From contig CAYQLT010000020.1 in NCBI GenBank assembly GCA_964418425.1, forward strand, positions 1 through 44,047: 44,047 nucleotides of DNA, written 5' to 3'. Origin of the DNA: CAYQLT01 sp964418425. Lineage in GTDB: Bacteria; Bacillota; Limnochordia; Limnochordales; Geochordaceae. The translations under genes and the position numbers were made by a program. The notes beneath the pieces were generated by a model that saw only the letters and a program-made list of their open reading frames with translations, did no database searches and had not been told where the DNA came from. Below, one piece after another: positions 23,938-32,425 of the stretch (position 1 is the first letter of the stretch; each line of letters opens with the position of its first letter).

Positions 23938-24897
23938 TCAGGGGTTGCTCCCACCGCCCGCGTCGCCAGCGGAGAGCGCCTGGCTGCGCGGCGAACCCGT
24001 GGCGATGGTGACGTTGGCCGCGTCCTGGTACAGCCGGGCCACGCACGAGAAGTCCTGTTCGCCGTAGCCCAGTCCCTCGGCCATGCGGTACAGCTGGCGG
24101 GCCAGCGTTCCCAGAAATATGGGCAGCTCGGCCTGGCTGGCGAGCTCTTCGGCGAGGCGCAGGTCCTTGCTCATCAGCCGCAGGGCGAAACCGGGCTCGT
24201 AGCGGTCCCGCAGGACGTTCCGGGGTACATGGTGCTCCAAAAGCCAGTTGGCCCCCGAGCTTGCCAAGATCAACTCCCTCAGGGCATCGGCCTTCAGACC
24301 GCATTTGACCCCCAGCGCCAGCGCCTCGCAGTTGGCTGCCATGACGATGGCTCCAAGCAGGTTGTTGCAAATCTTCGCCACCTGGCCGCTTCCCAATGGG
24401 CCCACATGCACGATCCGGCTGCCCAGCGCCTCCAGCACAGGGCGCGCCCTTTGGACGTCGGCCGCCTCGCCTCCCACCATGATGGTGAGTGTGCCGTTTT
24501 CGGCACGGGAGGGGCCCCCGCTCACCGGGGCGTCCAGCATCCGGCACCCTCGGGTTGCCAATCGCTCCGCGATGCGCTGAACGGCCCGGGGCGCGATGGT
24601 GCTCATGTCGATGACCAACAGCCCCGGGCTGGCACCCTCGATAATGCCGTGGGGCCCGAGCGCCACCGCCTCCACCTGCGGCGAATCCGGCAACATGGTG
24701 ACGGCGAACGCGGCCCCGGCGGCCGCCTCCTTCGGGGTGGACGCCACGCTGGCTCCCAGTGTTTGAAGCTCATCGGCCGGCTCGCTGCGCCTGTGGGGGA
24801 CGACAGTGACAGCAAACCCGGCCCGAACCAAGTTGGCCGCCATGGGCTTTCCCATGTTCCCAAGGCCGATGAAGGCGACCCGGCCCGGCTTCGTCAC
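23938..24897 (-). CDS. NAD(P)-dependent beta-hydroxyacid dehydrogenase (3-hydroxyisobutyrate/tartronate-semialdehyde type)
   Basis: This 319-residue enzyme has an N-terminal Rossmann motif VAFIGLGNMGKPMAANL. The substrate-binding block DAPVSGGPSRAENGTLTIMV follows, with the catalytic lysine in GSGQVAKICNN. Family members interconvert beta-hydroxyacids and semialdehydes (3-hydroxyisobutyrate, glycerate/tartronate semialdehyde). The start GTG overlaps the stop of the large hydroxylase subunit gene, so both are probably translated together. The C-terminal 30 residues are low-complexity (Ser, Gly, Ala). The exact substrate is not deducible. Confidence 0.87.
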   Translation of the reverse strand: MTKPGRVAFIGLGNMGKPMAANLVRAGFAVTVVPHRRSEPADELQTLGASVASTPKEAAAGAAFAVTMLPDSPQVEAVALGPHGIIEGASPGLLVIDMSTIAPRAVQRIAERLATRGCRMLDAPVSGGPSRAENGTLTIMVGGEAADVQRARPVLEALGSRIVHVGPLGSGQVAKICNNLLGAIVMAANCEALALGVKCGLKADALRELILASSGANWLLEHHVPRNVLRDRYEPGFALRLMSKDLRLAEELASQAELPIFLGTLARQLYRMAEGLGYGEQDFSCVARLYQDAANVTIATGSPRSQALSAGDAGGGSNP

Positions 24898-27248
24898 GGC
24901 CCATGCTCCCCCCCTTCGCAGGCGTCCGCCCGCTTCGCCAGGTCCCGCACCCGCACGGGGCTGAGCGGAAGGCGAAAGATCCGCGTGTGGGCAGACGCCA
25001 GGGCATCGTGCACGGCCCCCGCCACGGCCGCGATCGCGCCCATCACCCCGCCCTCCGCCATGCCCTTGAAGCCCCCCGGGGTGTGGGGATTGGGGGTCTG
25101 GATGTGATGGATCTCCACCTTGGGAACTTCCACGGAAGTAGGCACGAGATAGTCCACGAAGGTGGCGGTGAGGTTCTGGCCGGCCTCGTCGTAGACCACC
25201 TGCTCCAGCAGGGTCCCGCCAAGGCCCATCGCGATCGCCCCGTGGAGCTGCCCCTCCACCACCGCCGGGTTGATCAGGTTGCCGGCGTCCTCCACCACCA
25301 GGTACCGCAGGATACGAACAAACCCGGTCTGCGGATCAACTTCGGCTACACAGACGTGGGTGGAGTTGGAGTAGGTCATGGGAGGCGGGTCGTACGTCTT
25401 GAGGACGGCCAGACCCGGCGCCATGCCCGGCGGAAGGGCCCGAGGATCCAGATAGGCGGTTCGCGCGACCTGGGCGAGGCTCAACCCGCGGCCCGGGGCT
25501 CCACGCACCTGCACCCGGTCTTCCACCAGCTCCAGATCCCCCGGAGCTGCCTCCAGCAGGTGGGCAGCGATCGCCAGAATCTTTTCCCGCAGCTCCTGCG
25601 CGGCCAGAAGGGCTGTGCCGGCGCCCGCTACGGCTCCGCGGCTGCCCCGGGTGCCCATACCGTAAGGCGCCACGTCCGTGTCCCCCAACTCTACCCGGAC
25701 GTTCTCCACCCGGGTGCCCAGGGCCGAGGCGACCACCTGGGCGATGGTGGTCTCGTACCCCTGTCCGTTGCTCATCAGCCCCACCGAGACCCGTACTGCC
25801 CCGCTGGGCTCCATCTGAACCGCTGCCGCCTCATGGCCGGAGCCCGGGATCCCTGCGGCCTTGTAAAAGTCCGACCCATACGTGGTGGATTCGACGACGT
25901 TGGCGATGCCGATGCCGATGCGCCTGCCCGAAGCCCGCTCCCGTCTTGTTCGGGAGCGCAGCTGCTCGTAGTCGATGAGTTCCAAGGCCCGCTCCATGCA
26001 GGTGCGGGGCGTCAGCGCCTCGTAGAGTTCGCCCGTGGCGGTTCGGTACGGTTCCCCATCCGGGATCAGATTGACCCGGCGAACCTCCACGGGGTCCATC
26101 CCCAGTTCCCGCGCGACGGCGTCCATGGTGCCTTCGGTGACCCAGGTCGTGATGGCCATAGGGGCGCGCATGGGGCCGGCCGGGCACTTGTGGGTGAGGG
26201 CAACGGCCAGCTCGTAACGGTAGTGGCGGATATCGTACGGCCCCGGCAGCAGCATACCGACGACCCGCAACATGTAGTTGGCCGGGTAGAAGGCATATGC
26301 GCCGAAGTCGCCCACCAGACGGGCCTCCAGAGCGAGCACCCGACCGTCACGTTTCGCCGCGGCCCGAACGAACACTGACTCCTCGCGGGCCATGCAGGCT
26401 GCGGTGAGGTTTTCCCGGCGGTCTTCGATCCATTTGACCGGGCGCCCCAGCTGGCGGGCCAAAGCCGCGACGCAAAGCTGCTCCCGGTACAGGGGGATCT
26501 TCTGGCCGAACCCCCCGCCGACGTCCGGCGAGATGACACGCACCTGGTTTTCCGATAGTCCAAGGCGCGCCGCCAGGTTGGTGCGCAGGGGATGGATCAC
26601 CTGGCCGCTGTCATAAAGGGTCAGCCGCTCGGTGCCCGGATCCCAGACCGCAACACATCCTCGGGTCTCCAGGGGAGCATGGGTCTGGCGGTGCTGGTGA
26701 AACTCGACTTCGACAACGGCGTCTGCGGCGGAAAACGCGCCGTCCACGTCGCCGTACTCGAACCGCTGGTGACAGACCAGGTTGGTGGGTAATGCGTCGT
26801 CCACCCGGGGAGCGTCAGGGCGCACCGCCTCCTCGAAGCTCAGAACCGGGGGAAGCGGCTCATAGACAACTTCTACCAGATCGACGGCATCCTCGGCCAC
26901 GTAGCGGTCCTGCGCCACCACCACCGCCACCGGGTCTCCGACGAACCGGACCTTGTCCACGGGCAGAGCCGTCATCTCCATGGGCAAGACGCCCTGCAAC
27001 GAGATCCGTAGCGGATTCGTCCAGTGAACCAGCTCCCGGCCCGTCACCACCGCGACGACTCCGGGCAGCGCGAGGGCCCGGCTGGTCTCGATGCGCCGGA
27101 TGCGGGCATGCGCGTGGGGACTTCGCACGAAAGCGGCGTGAAGCATGCCGGGAAGGCGGATGTCGTCCACGTATCGGGCGGTACCCGTCAAGAACCGCCG
27201 GTCTTCTTTGCGTGCCAGGGGAAGCCCGATGTAGGAGCTGGCTCCCAC
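24894..27248 (-). CDS. molybdenum hydroxylase large subunit (xanthine dehydrogenase/CoxL-like), atypical loop
   Basis: This 784-residue molybdopterin protein has the N-terminal a/b hammerhead (GLPLARKEDRRFLTGTARYV and PGMLHAAFVRSPHAHARI), the PDVGGGFGQK motif, the MSNGQGYETTIAQVVA block and the catalytic glutamate in GGFKGMAEGGVMG. The loop that reads AYRGAGR in most relatives, or AYxCSFR in aerobic CO dehydrogenase, is replaced by CPAGPMRAPM. It is therefore not a CO dehydrogenase; an aldehyde or heterocycle hydroxylase is more likely. GTG 27248 starts after G-rich sequence. The FAD and 2Fe-2S subunits are encoded downstream, beyond a sugar transporter. Confidence 0.88.
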   Translation of the reverse strand: MGASSYIGLPLARKEDRRFLTGTARYVDDIRLPGMLHAAFVRSPHAHARIRRIETSRALALPGVVAVVTGRELVHWTNPLRISLQGVLPMEMTALPVDKVRFVGDPVAVVVAQDRYVAEDAVDLVEVVYEPLPPVLSFEEAVRPDAPRVDDALPTNLVCHQRFEYGDVDGAFSAADAVVEVEFHQHRQTHAPLETRGCVAVWDPGTERLTLYDSGQVIHPLRTNLAARLGLSENQVRVISPDVGGGFGQKIPLYREQLCVAALARQLGRPVKWIEDRRENLTAACMAREESVFVRAAAKRDGRVLALEARLVGDFGAYAFYPANYMLRVVGMLLPGPYDIRHYRYELAVALTHKCPAGPMRAPMAITTWVTEGTMDAVARELGMDPVEVRRVNLIPDGEPYRTATGELYEALTPRTCMERALELIDYEQLRSRTRRERASGRRIGIGIANVVESTTYGSDFYKAAGIPGSGHEAAAVQMEPSGAVRVSVGLMSNGQGYETTIAQVVASALGTRVENVRVELGDTDVAPYGMGTRGSRGAVAGAGTALLAAQELREKILAIAAHLLEAAPGDLELVEDRVQVRGAPGRGLSLAQVARTAYLDPRALPPGMAPGLAVLKTYDPPPMTYSNSTHVCVAEVDPQTGFVRILRYLVVEDAGNLINPAVVEGQLHGAIAMGLGGTLLEQVVYDEAGQNLTATFVDYLVPTSVEVPKVEIHHIQTPNPHTPGGFKGMAEGGVMGAIAAVAGAVHDALASAHTRIFRLPLSPVRVRDLAKRADACEGGEHGP

Positions 27249-27281
27249 GCCCCTCAGACCCCCTCTGCCGACTCCCTTGTG

Positions 27282-27300
27282 GCACGGTCACGTGTCGTGC
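27282..27300. promoter_or_regulatory. short inverted repeat before the large hydroxylase subunit gene
   Basis: GCACG (27282-27286) and CGTGC (27296-27300) flank an off-centre CACGTG palindrome in the 83-base gap upstream of the GTG at 27248. It may be an operator or chance in GC-rich DNA. I see no convincing promoter boxes in this gap, so the gene may also be read through from the cysteine-synthase-like gene. Confidence 0.25.
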
Positions 27301-27331
27301 TCTAAGACCAAGATGGTGCCCGGGCCTCCGT

Positions 27332-28333
27332 TTAACGAACCACGGTCAGCCGCCGGACCCTCCCTTGCGAGCGCTCCATGCAGGCCGGAAGGCCCGCCGG
27401 TTCGGCATCCTGCTCTGGCCGATGGTACAGCCCCGTGCTCAGATACCGCAGGCCCGTGTCGGGCAGGATGGTGACAATGAGCCGCAGGTCCGGAAAAGCC
27501 TCGGCCAGCTTGGCGGCTGCCACCACGTTGGCACCGGAGGACGGGCCGACCATGAGCCCCTCATGGCGCGCCAGCCAGCGGCACATGGAGACCGCCTCCG
27601 AATCGGAGACGAGGACGACGCCGTCAATGAACGAGGGGTCGAAGATCTCGGGAACCACACCGTCGCCGACCCCCTCGATCACGTGCCGGCCCTTGTGGCC
27701 GGTGAGAAAGGCCGCGCTTCCGGAAGGTTCCCCTGCGAAGCACCGGACCGCCGGCTTGCGCTCCTTGAGATACCGGGAGATCCCCGTGACGGTACCGCCC
27801 GTACCCATCATGGCCACGAAGGCGTCCAGCTCCCCCTGCGTCTGATCCCAGATTTCGGGCCCGGTCAGATGGTAGTGCGCGTCGACGTTATCGGGGCTGC
27901 CGAACTGATTGATGAAGAAGTAGCGGTCGGGCTGGGCCTCCATAAGCTCTCGAGCCCGGGCGATGGCGAGGTCGATGTCGCTTCCGGCCCCCTGGGTGAG
28001 TTCCAGCCGGGCGCCGAGGGCTCGGATCAGGTCATGGCGCTCCCGGCTCATGCCGGCGGGCATCACGATGACCACATCATAGCCCCGCACCGCCCCGATG
28101 AGAGCGGTGGAAATCCCGGTGCTTCCCGTCGTCGCCTCCAGCAAGGCCATACCCGGGCGCAGCCGGCCTTCCCGCTCGGCCTTCTCCACGATCCATTTCA
28201 CAACCCGGTCTTTGGGCCCCCCGCTGGGGCTCAAAAACTCCGCCTTTGCCACGATGCGCTGGCCGCTTTGGAGGTAGCGAATCTCGACCAGTGGGGTGTT
28301 GCCCACAAAGGAAAGGATGGATCCCGCAAGCAC
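27332..28333 (-). CDS. cysteine synthase-like PLP enzyme (CysK/CBS family)
   Basis: This 333-residue fold-type II PLP enzyme has FVGNTPLVEI at the N-terminus, the PLP lysine K41 in SPSGGPKDR and the phosphate-binding loop GTGGTVTG. SSGANVVAA lies near the C-terminus. The usual asparagine loop TSGNTG reads TTGSTGIS, as in some divergent members, so O-acetylserine specificity is uncertain. I chose GTG 28333, with AGGAGGG 6-7 bases upstream; the open frame continues upstream over the promoter. It could make cysteine or a related beta-substituted alanine. Confidence 0.85.
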   Translation of the reverse strand: MLAGSILSFVGNTPLVEIRYLQSGQRIVAKAEFLSPSGGPKDRVVKWIVEKAEREGRLRPGMALLEATTGSTGISTALIGAVRGYDVVIVMPAGMSRERHDLIRALGARLELTQGAGSDIDLAIARARELMEAQPDRYFFINQFGSPDNVDAHYHLTGPEIWDQTQGELDAFVAMMGTGGTVTGISRYLKERKPAVRCFAGEPSGSAAFLTGHKGRHVIEGVGDGVVPEIFDPSFIDGVVLVSDSEAVSMCRWLARHEGLMVGPSSGANVVAAAKLAEAFPDLRLIVTILPDTGLRYLSTGLYHRPEQDAEPAGLPACMERSQGRVRRLTVVR

Positions 28334-28463
28334 GACACTCCCTCCTTCGCGGGCTCCACCCGCCCCGGGTGTTCGCTCAGGGCGCCTCGGTTTTACGGGC
28401 CTTGACAGCAGCACCCTGCGGCGATAGATTTTTGGCCAGGACGTAAATCCGATTCTGGTCACG

Positions 28464-28492
28464 AGAGTAGCGACCCTTGGGAGCGTTGTCAA
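28464..28492 (-). promoter_or_regulatory. sigma70-type promoter of the cysteine-synthase-like gene
   Basis: Read on the minus strand, TTGACA (28492-28487) and TACTCT (28469-28464) are 17 bases apart. The predicted start near 28457 leaves a leader of about 120 bases before GTG 28333. The divergent enolase-type gene starts 98 bases away on the other side. Confidence 0.6.
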
Positions 28493-28590
28493 GGGGTCGG
28501 AGGCGTTCTTAAGAGGCAGACCCGGCGCTCTCGCAGACGTGTGGGATGGGAAGTGAACCGGCGAAACGGGAAAGGGAAGGGCAGCGGGGG

Positions 28591-29739
28591 ATGCAACGGG
28601 CCCCGGGCGACAAGGAAATCGGGCGGCTTACCATCGCGTCGGTGCAGGTAAGGGTCGTGAGCCGGCGTTACCGAAAGCCGTTCAGCATCAGCAGCGGCAC
28701 CACCGACAAGCTCATAAGCCTGATCGTGGAGGTCACAGCCGAGGAGACGGGATCCCTGACAGGCTATGGCGAGACAACTCCCATGACGGCCTTTTCCGGT
28801 GAAACCGCTGCCGGCATCGCGGAGGCGGTGGAGGGTTACCTCGGGCCGGCGGTGGTGGGGCGGGATGCTTTGGACGTGGCCGGGCTGCACTTTGCCATGG
28901 ATCGCGCCATCCGGGGCCAGAGGCTGGCCAAAGCCGGAGTCGACCTGGCCGTGCACGACCTCATCGGCAAGGCGCTGGGGGTCCCGGTGGCTGCCTTGCT
29001 GGGAGGGCGGGTGCGGGAGCGTGTGGCGCTGGCCTGGGTGATCGGGCTTGGAGCGGTGGACGAGGTCATCGAAGAGGCGGTTCGGTATGTGCAGCTGGGA
29101 TTCCGCCACATCAAGGTGAAGACCGGAAACGACCCGCGGCGAGACCTGGAGTTGATCGCGGAGCTAGCAGGGCAGTTGCCCGACGGAGTCGAACTGGCGC
29201 TGGATGCCAACGAGGCGTACGATTCCCACACGGCCTTGCACGTATTGCGCAAGATGGAGGCCAAAGGGCTGTCCTTGGTGGAGCAGCCTTTGCCGCGGTG
29301 GGACCTTGCGGGCATGGCGCGGCTGGCGGGTGCGCTGGACGTGCCCGTCATGGCCGATGAGAGCCTGCAGTCGGTTCACGATGCCATTGAGCTGGTGCGG
29401 CACCAGGCGTGCGACGTGTTCAATGTCAAGATCTTGAAGGTCGGAGGGCTTTACCGGGCCCGACAGGTGGCCGCGGTGGCCGAGGCCGCCGGGATCCCTG
29501 TAAAGGTAGGGAGCATGCCGGAGCTGGGGGTGGCAACTTTGGCGGGGGCGCATCTTGCGGCTGCCACTCCGGGGGCTGTGGTTCCGGCCGATCTCATTGG
29601 CCCTCTCATGGTGGAGGCGGACGTGCTCGCCTCGCCGAGGCTGACCGAGCGGGAGTGTCCCGGTTGGTTGGAGGTGCCCAGAGCGCCCGGCTTGGGGGGC
29701 GAGGTGGTGTACGACGGCCTTGGCGATCGGGCCCGTTGA
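28591..29739 (+). CDS. enolase-superfamily enzyme, MLE subgroup (dipeptide epimerase/cycloisomerase-like)
   Basis: This protein has 382 residues from ATG 28591; ATG 28546 would add 15. It has the full MLE-type active site: K175-x-K177 (HIKVKTG), metal ligands D205 (LDAN), E231 (VEQP) and D256 (ADES), and K280 (NVKI) on the opposite barrel face. The N-terminal capping domain has KPFSISSGTTDKL and GYGETTP. This arrangement supports 1,1-proton transfer (dipeptide or N-acylamino-acid racemase), cycloisomerase or o-succinylbenzoate-synthase chemistry; motifs alone cannot choose. The GGDEF-like regulator gene follows 28 bases later. Confidence 0.86.
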   Translation: MQRAPGDKEIGRLTIASVQVRVVSRRYRKPFSISSGTTDKLISLIVEVTAEETGSLTGYGETTPMTAFSGETAAGIAEAVEGYLGPAVVGRDALDVAGLHFAMDRAIRGQRLAKAGVDLAVHDLIGKALGVPVAALLGGRVRERVALAWVIGLGAVDEVIEEAVRYVQLGFRHIKVKTGNDPRRDLELIAELAGQLPDGVELALDANEAYDSHTALHVLRKMEAKGLSLVEQPLPRWDLAGMARLAGALDVPVMADESLQSVHDAIELVRHQACDVFNVKILKVGGLYRARQVAAVAEAAGIPVKVGSMPELGVATLAGAHLAAATPGAVVPADLIGPLMVEADVLASPRLTERECPGWLEVPRAPGLGGEVVYDGLGDRAR

Positions 29740-29767
29740 GGGTACGGGTCACCGGGCGTCGATAGGG

Positions 29768-31111
29768 GTGATCGGGCCCGAGGATCTCGTCCTGAAGGTT
29801 CTGGCCGTCAGCCAGGGGCTCCCGCCGGCGGGGTTGTGGCGGCTGGTGCCGGCGGCATACGAGGTGGAGCAGCAGGCGCCGGAGAAGGTGCGGCGGCTTG
29901 GGGGCCAGGCGGAGGCATATCTGTTCACGGGGCCTGTCCCTTACGACCTGTGCCGGCAGGAGGGGGTTTTGGACCGGCCCGCGGTGGTGGTGCCGCTGAG
30001 CGGTGCCGCCCTGTACCGGGCACTGCTTCGGGCAGCTCTCGACGGGTTGTGCGACATCAAGCGCCTCAGCATCGACACGTTGCAGCGGCACGAGGTGGAA
30101 GAGGCGTACGCCGAGCTGGATCTTCCGGTGCAGGGCTTGCACGTCCTGGAGTACCGAGGGCCGCAGCCACCGGGCGTGCTGGCGGACTTTCATGAGGAGC
30201 TGTGGCGCAGGGGCACGGTTACGGCCGCGGCCACCTGCGTACGGTCCGTCTTCGAGGAGCTGGGCAGGCGGGGAGTCCCGGCGTTGCGGGTGCTTCCCAC
30301 AGTTCACTCCATCCGTATCACCCTTCAGACGGCGCTGCTGGCTGCGGCGGGTAGCCGGCTCGAACAGTCCCAGATCGCCATCAGCCTGCTGGATGTCGAT
30401 GGATTCGGCCGCGTCGTGCGGCAGGCGCCGTCAGAGTACTGGGTACAGGAGCTGAAGCTGGGCTTGCAGCGGGTGCTGCTGCGGGAGGCGCAGGCGGTGG
30501 GCGGCACCCTGGTACCCCTCGGAAGCGACGACTTTCTGGTCGTGACCACTCGAGGTGCGCTGCAGGCGGCTACGGACCAGTGGAGACGGGCTCCGTTTTT
30601 GGGCATGGTGCAGGAGGAGTTGGGCCTGACCCTGAGCGCGGGCATCGGGCTTGGCAGAAGCGCCCGGGAGGCGGAGGCGCGAGCCCATGAGGCCCTGGCC
30701 CGGGCCAAGGGGATGGGCGGCGACCGCTGCGCGGTGGTGGCGGAGGACGGGGCGATGATCGCGGTGCTGACGCGCCAGGCGAGCGCGGCGTCGCCGGAAG
30801 GGTTGGGCCCGCAACCGGCCCGCGGCGCCCGGCGGCAAGCACGCTTGGGTTCGGAGCAGGTCACGGAGATGGTGCGCCGGCTGGTCGCGTCGCTTCCGCC
30901 CGACTCACGGCGGCCGGGTGGGCCGGTGGTGGGTGCCGAAGAGGTTTCCCGGTTGCTTGCGGTAAGCGCCCGCACCGCGAGGCGGCTTTTGCAGCGTTTG
31001 GTCCGCGAAGGTTACGCCTTTCCGCTACCGCCGCCCAAAGGCGCCCGTCCTGGTCGCCCCAAGCTCCGCTACCGGCTCGTAGTACCCGGCTCGACGGCCG
31101 GGTCTTCATAA
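29768..31111 (+). CDS. putative regulator: sensor region, GGDEF-like fold and C-terminal helix-turn-helix
   Basis: This protein of about 447 residues does not match a regulator family I can name. Residues 1-150 form an alpha/beta region starting VIGPEDLVLKVLAVSQGLP. The middle (about 190-335) resembles a degenerate nucleotidyl-cyclase/GGDEF or GTP-cyclohydrolase-III palm: ISLLDVDGFGRVV, GSDDFLVVTT in place of GGDEF, then LSAGIGLGRSAREAEARAHE and ALARAKGMGGDR. A C-terminal winged helix-turn-helix reads EEVSRLLAVSARTARRLLQR. The active-site residues for cyclic-di-GMP synthesis are not intact, so a nucleotide-sensing regulator is inferred. Start GTG 29768 follows the enolase-type gene; upstream in-frame starts overlap it. 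Confidence 0.6.
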   Translation: MIGPEDLVLKVLAVSQGLPPAGLWRLVPAAYEVEQQAPEKVRRLGGQAEAYLFTGPVPYDLCRQEGVLDRPAVVVPLSGAALYRALLRAALDGLCDIKRLSIDTLQRHEVEEAYAELDLPVQGLHVLEYRGPQPPGVLADFHEELWRRGTVTAAATCVRSVFEELGRRGVPALRVLPTVHSIRITLQTALLAAAGSRLEQSQIAISLLDVDGFGRVVRQAPSEYWVQELKLGLQRVLLREAQAVGGTLVPLGSDDFLVVTTRGALQAATDQWRRAPFLGMVQEELGLTLSAGIGLGRSAREAEARAHEALARAKGMGGDRCAVVAEDGAMIAVLTRQASAASPEGLGPQPARGARRQARLGSEQVTEMVRRLVASLPPDSRRPGGPVVGAEEVSRLLAVSARTARRLLQRLVREGYAFPLPPPKGARPGRPKLRYRLVVPGSTAGSS

Positions 31112-31121
31112 AGGGTGCCTT

Positions 31122-31565
31122 TTAGAACTTTTTGTAAGGGAGAAACTTCCCGTTAAAGGTGATGATCACCCGGTCTCCTTTGGGATCGGGCCGCCGCTCG
31201 ACGTCCAGCTCGAAATCGATGGCGCTCATGATGCCATCGCCGAACATTTCGTGGATGATCGACTTGAGCGCGGCACCGTACACCTGGATGACCTCGTAGA
31301 ACCGGTAGATGGTTGGGTCGACCGGAACGGCAGCGCCCAGCGAGCCTCGGGTGGGGTACTCCTGGAGCAGGTCAACCGCTTCGGGAGACAGCCCGAGAAA
31401 CTCGACGACGCTTTCGGCCTCATGCCTCGACAGCGGGTGCTGGCCCATCAGGGCGGCCGCGCTCCAGACCTTGTGCCGTCCCAGCTGGTGGGCGATCGCT
31501 TCCCACGTCAACCCTTTAGACCGTTTGGCTTCGAGGATCTTCCGGGTCAGCTCTTCGCGCGTCAT
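31122..31565 (-). CDS. cynS: cyanate hydratase (cyanase)
   Basis: This 147-residue protein is cyanase, which turns cyanate and bicarbonate into ammonia and carbon dioxide. The N-terminal helical domain contains LTWEAIAHQLGRHKVWSAAA. The catalytic triad is R88, E91 and S114 (IYRFYEVIQVYG and GIMSAIDFE), exactly eight positions before the E. coli numbering R96/E99/S122. ATG 31565 overlaps the end of the ATPase gene by 50 bases, so transport and breakdown of cyanate are coupled. Only 10 bases separate its stop from the convergent regulator gene. Confidence 0.95.
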   Translation of the reverse strand: MTREELTRKILEAKRSKGLTWEAIAHQLGRHKVWSAAALMGQHPLSRHEAESVVEFLGLSPEAVDLLQEYPTRGSLGAAVPVDPTIYRFYEVIQVYGAALKSIIHEMFGDGIMSAIDFELDVERRPDPKGDRVIITFNGKFLPYKKF

Positions 31566-32352
31566 ATTGCCCTTCGCCCCCTTCTTTTTTCAGGAAGGAC
31601 AGGATACGCTTTCGGATTCGGCTGTATTCCGGATGTCCGTCCAAAGTCTCCCGGGATCTTGGACGAGGGATGTTCACCTCGACGGCCTCCGCGATGCGGG
31701 CAGCCGGACCTCTCGTCATCAGCATCACCCGATCACTCAGCAGAATGGCTTCCTCGACATCATGGGTCACCATGAGGACCGTGTTGCGGGTAACGTTCCA
31801 GATACGCAGCAGCTCCTCTTGAATAGACCACCGGGTCAGCGCGTCGATCTGGGCAAACGGCTCGTCCAGGAGAAGCACCTTGGGCTTGACGGCCAACGCC
31901 CTCGCGAGGCCTACCCGTTGCTTCATTCCGCCAGACAGAGACGCCGGCTTATTCCATTCGAATCGGGCGAGCCCTACCAGGTCGATCTGCTCCTGGGTGT
32001 ACCGACGCACCTTCTCTCTGTCCCACTCCGGGAAGGCTGCCTCCACCGCCAGGCGGACATTGTCAAACACCGTCAACCATGGCATCAAGGCGAATCCCTG
32101 GAAGACGACCCCTCGTTCCAGACCCGGCCCCCGCACCGCCTTTCCGTCCAGGATGATTCGCCCCTCGGTGGGGCGTTCCAGCCCTGCGACGATGTTGAGG
32201 AGCGTGCTCTTGCCACAGCCCGAGTGCCCTACGATGGTCACGAACTCACCCTGCTCGATGTCGAAGTTGAGTTCTTCGAATACGATGAGCGGTTGCTTTC
32301 CTCTCTCTCCCGGATAGGTCTTCTTCAGTCCCTTGACGCTCAGGAAACTCAA
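31516..32352 (-). CDS. nitrate/cyanate-type ABC transporter ATP-binding protein
   Basis: This 278-residue ATPase has Walker A GHSGCGKST, Q-loop VFQGFALMPWLTVFDNV (typical of NrtD/CynD), signature LSGGMKQR, Walker B VLLLDEPFAQID and VTHDVEEAILLSDR. The C-terminal NIPRPRSRE stretch also fits. Start TTG 32352 follows AAGGGGGGA. It powers the permease at 32426 and is translated just before cyanase. By context it is the cyanate (CynD-like) rather than the nitrate ATPase. Confidence 0.9.
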   Translation of the reverse strand: MSFLSVKGLKKTYPGERGKQPLIVFEELNFDIEQGEFVTIVGHSGCGKSTLLNIVAGLERPTEGRIILDGKAVRGPGLERGVVFQGFALMPWLTVFDNVRLAVEAAFPEWDREKVRRYTQEQIDLVGLARFEWNKPASLSGGMKQRVGLARALAVKPKVLLLDEPFAQIDALTRWSIQEELLRIWNVTRNTVLMVTHDVEEAILLSDRVMLMTRGPAARIAEAVEVNIPRPRSRETLDGHPEYSRIRKRILSFLKKEGGEGQYDARRADPEDPRSQTV

Positions 32353-32425
32353 CGCGCGCGGTCCCCCCTTACCCCGTTCGAGTGTGGTCGATTCTCGGGC
32401 TGGCCCCTTTCCGGCGAGAGGCGGT

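Noticed and set aside
24894..27248. Calling the molybdenum hydroxylase an aerobic CO dehydrogenase
   Set aside because: The diagnostic AYxCSFR loop with its cysteine is absent.
23269..28405. Long plus-strand frames (23269-25107, 24903-26378, 26792-28405) opposite the molybdenum hydroxylase region
   Set aside because: They are antisense shadows of clearly recognisable minus-strand genes and show no family motifs.
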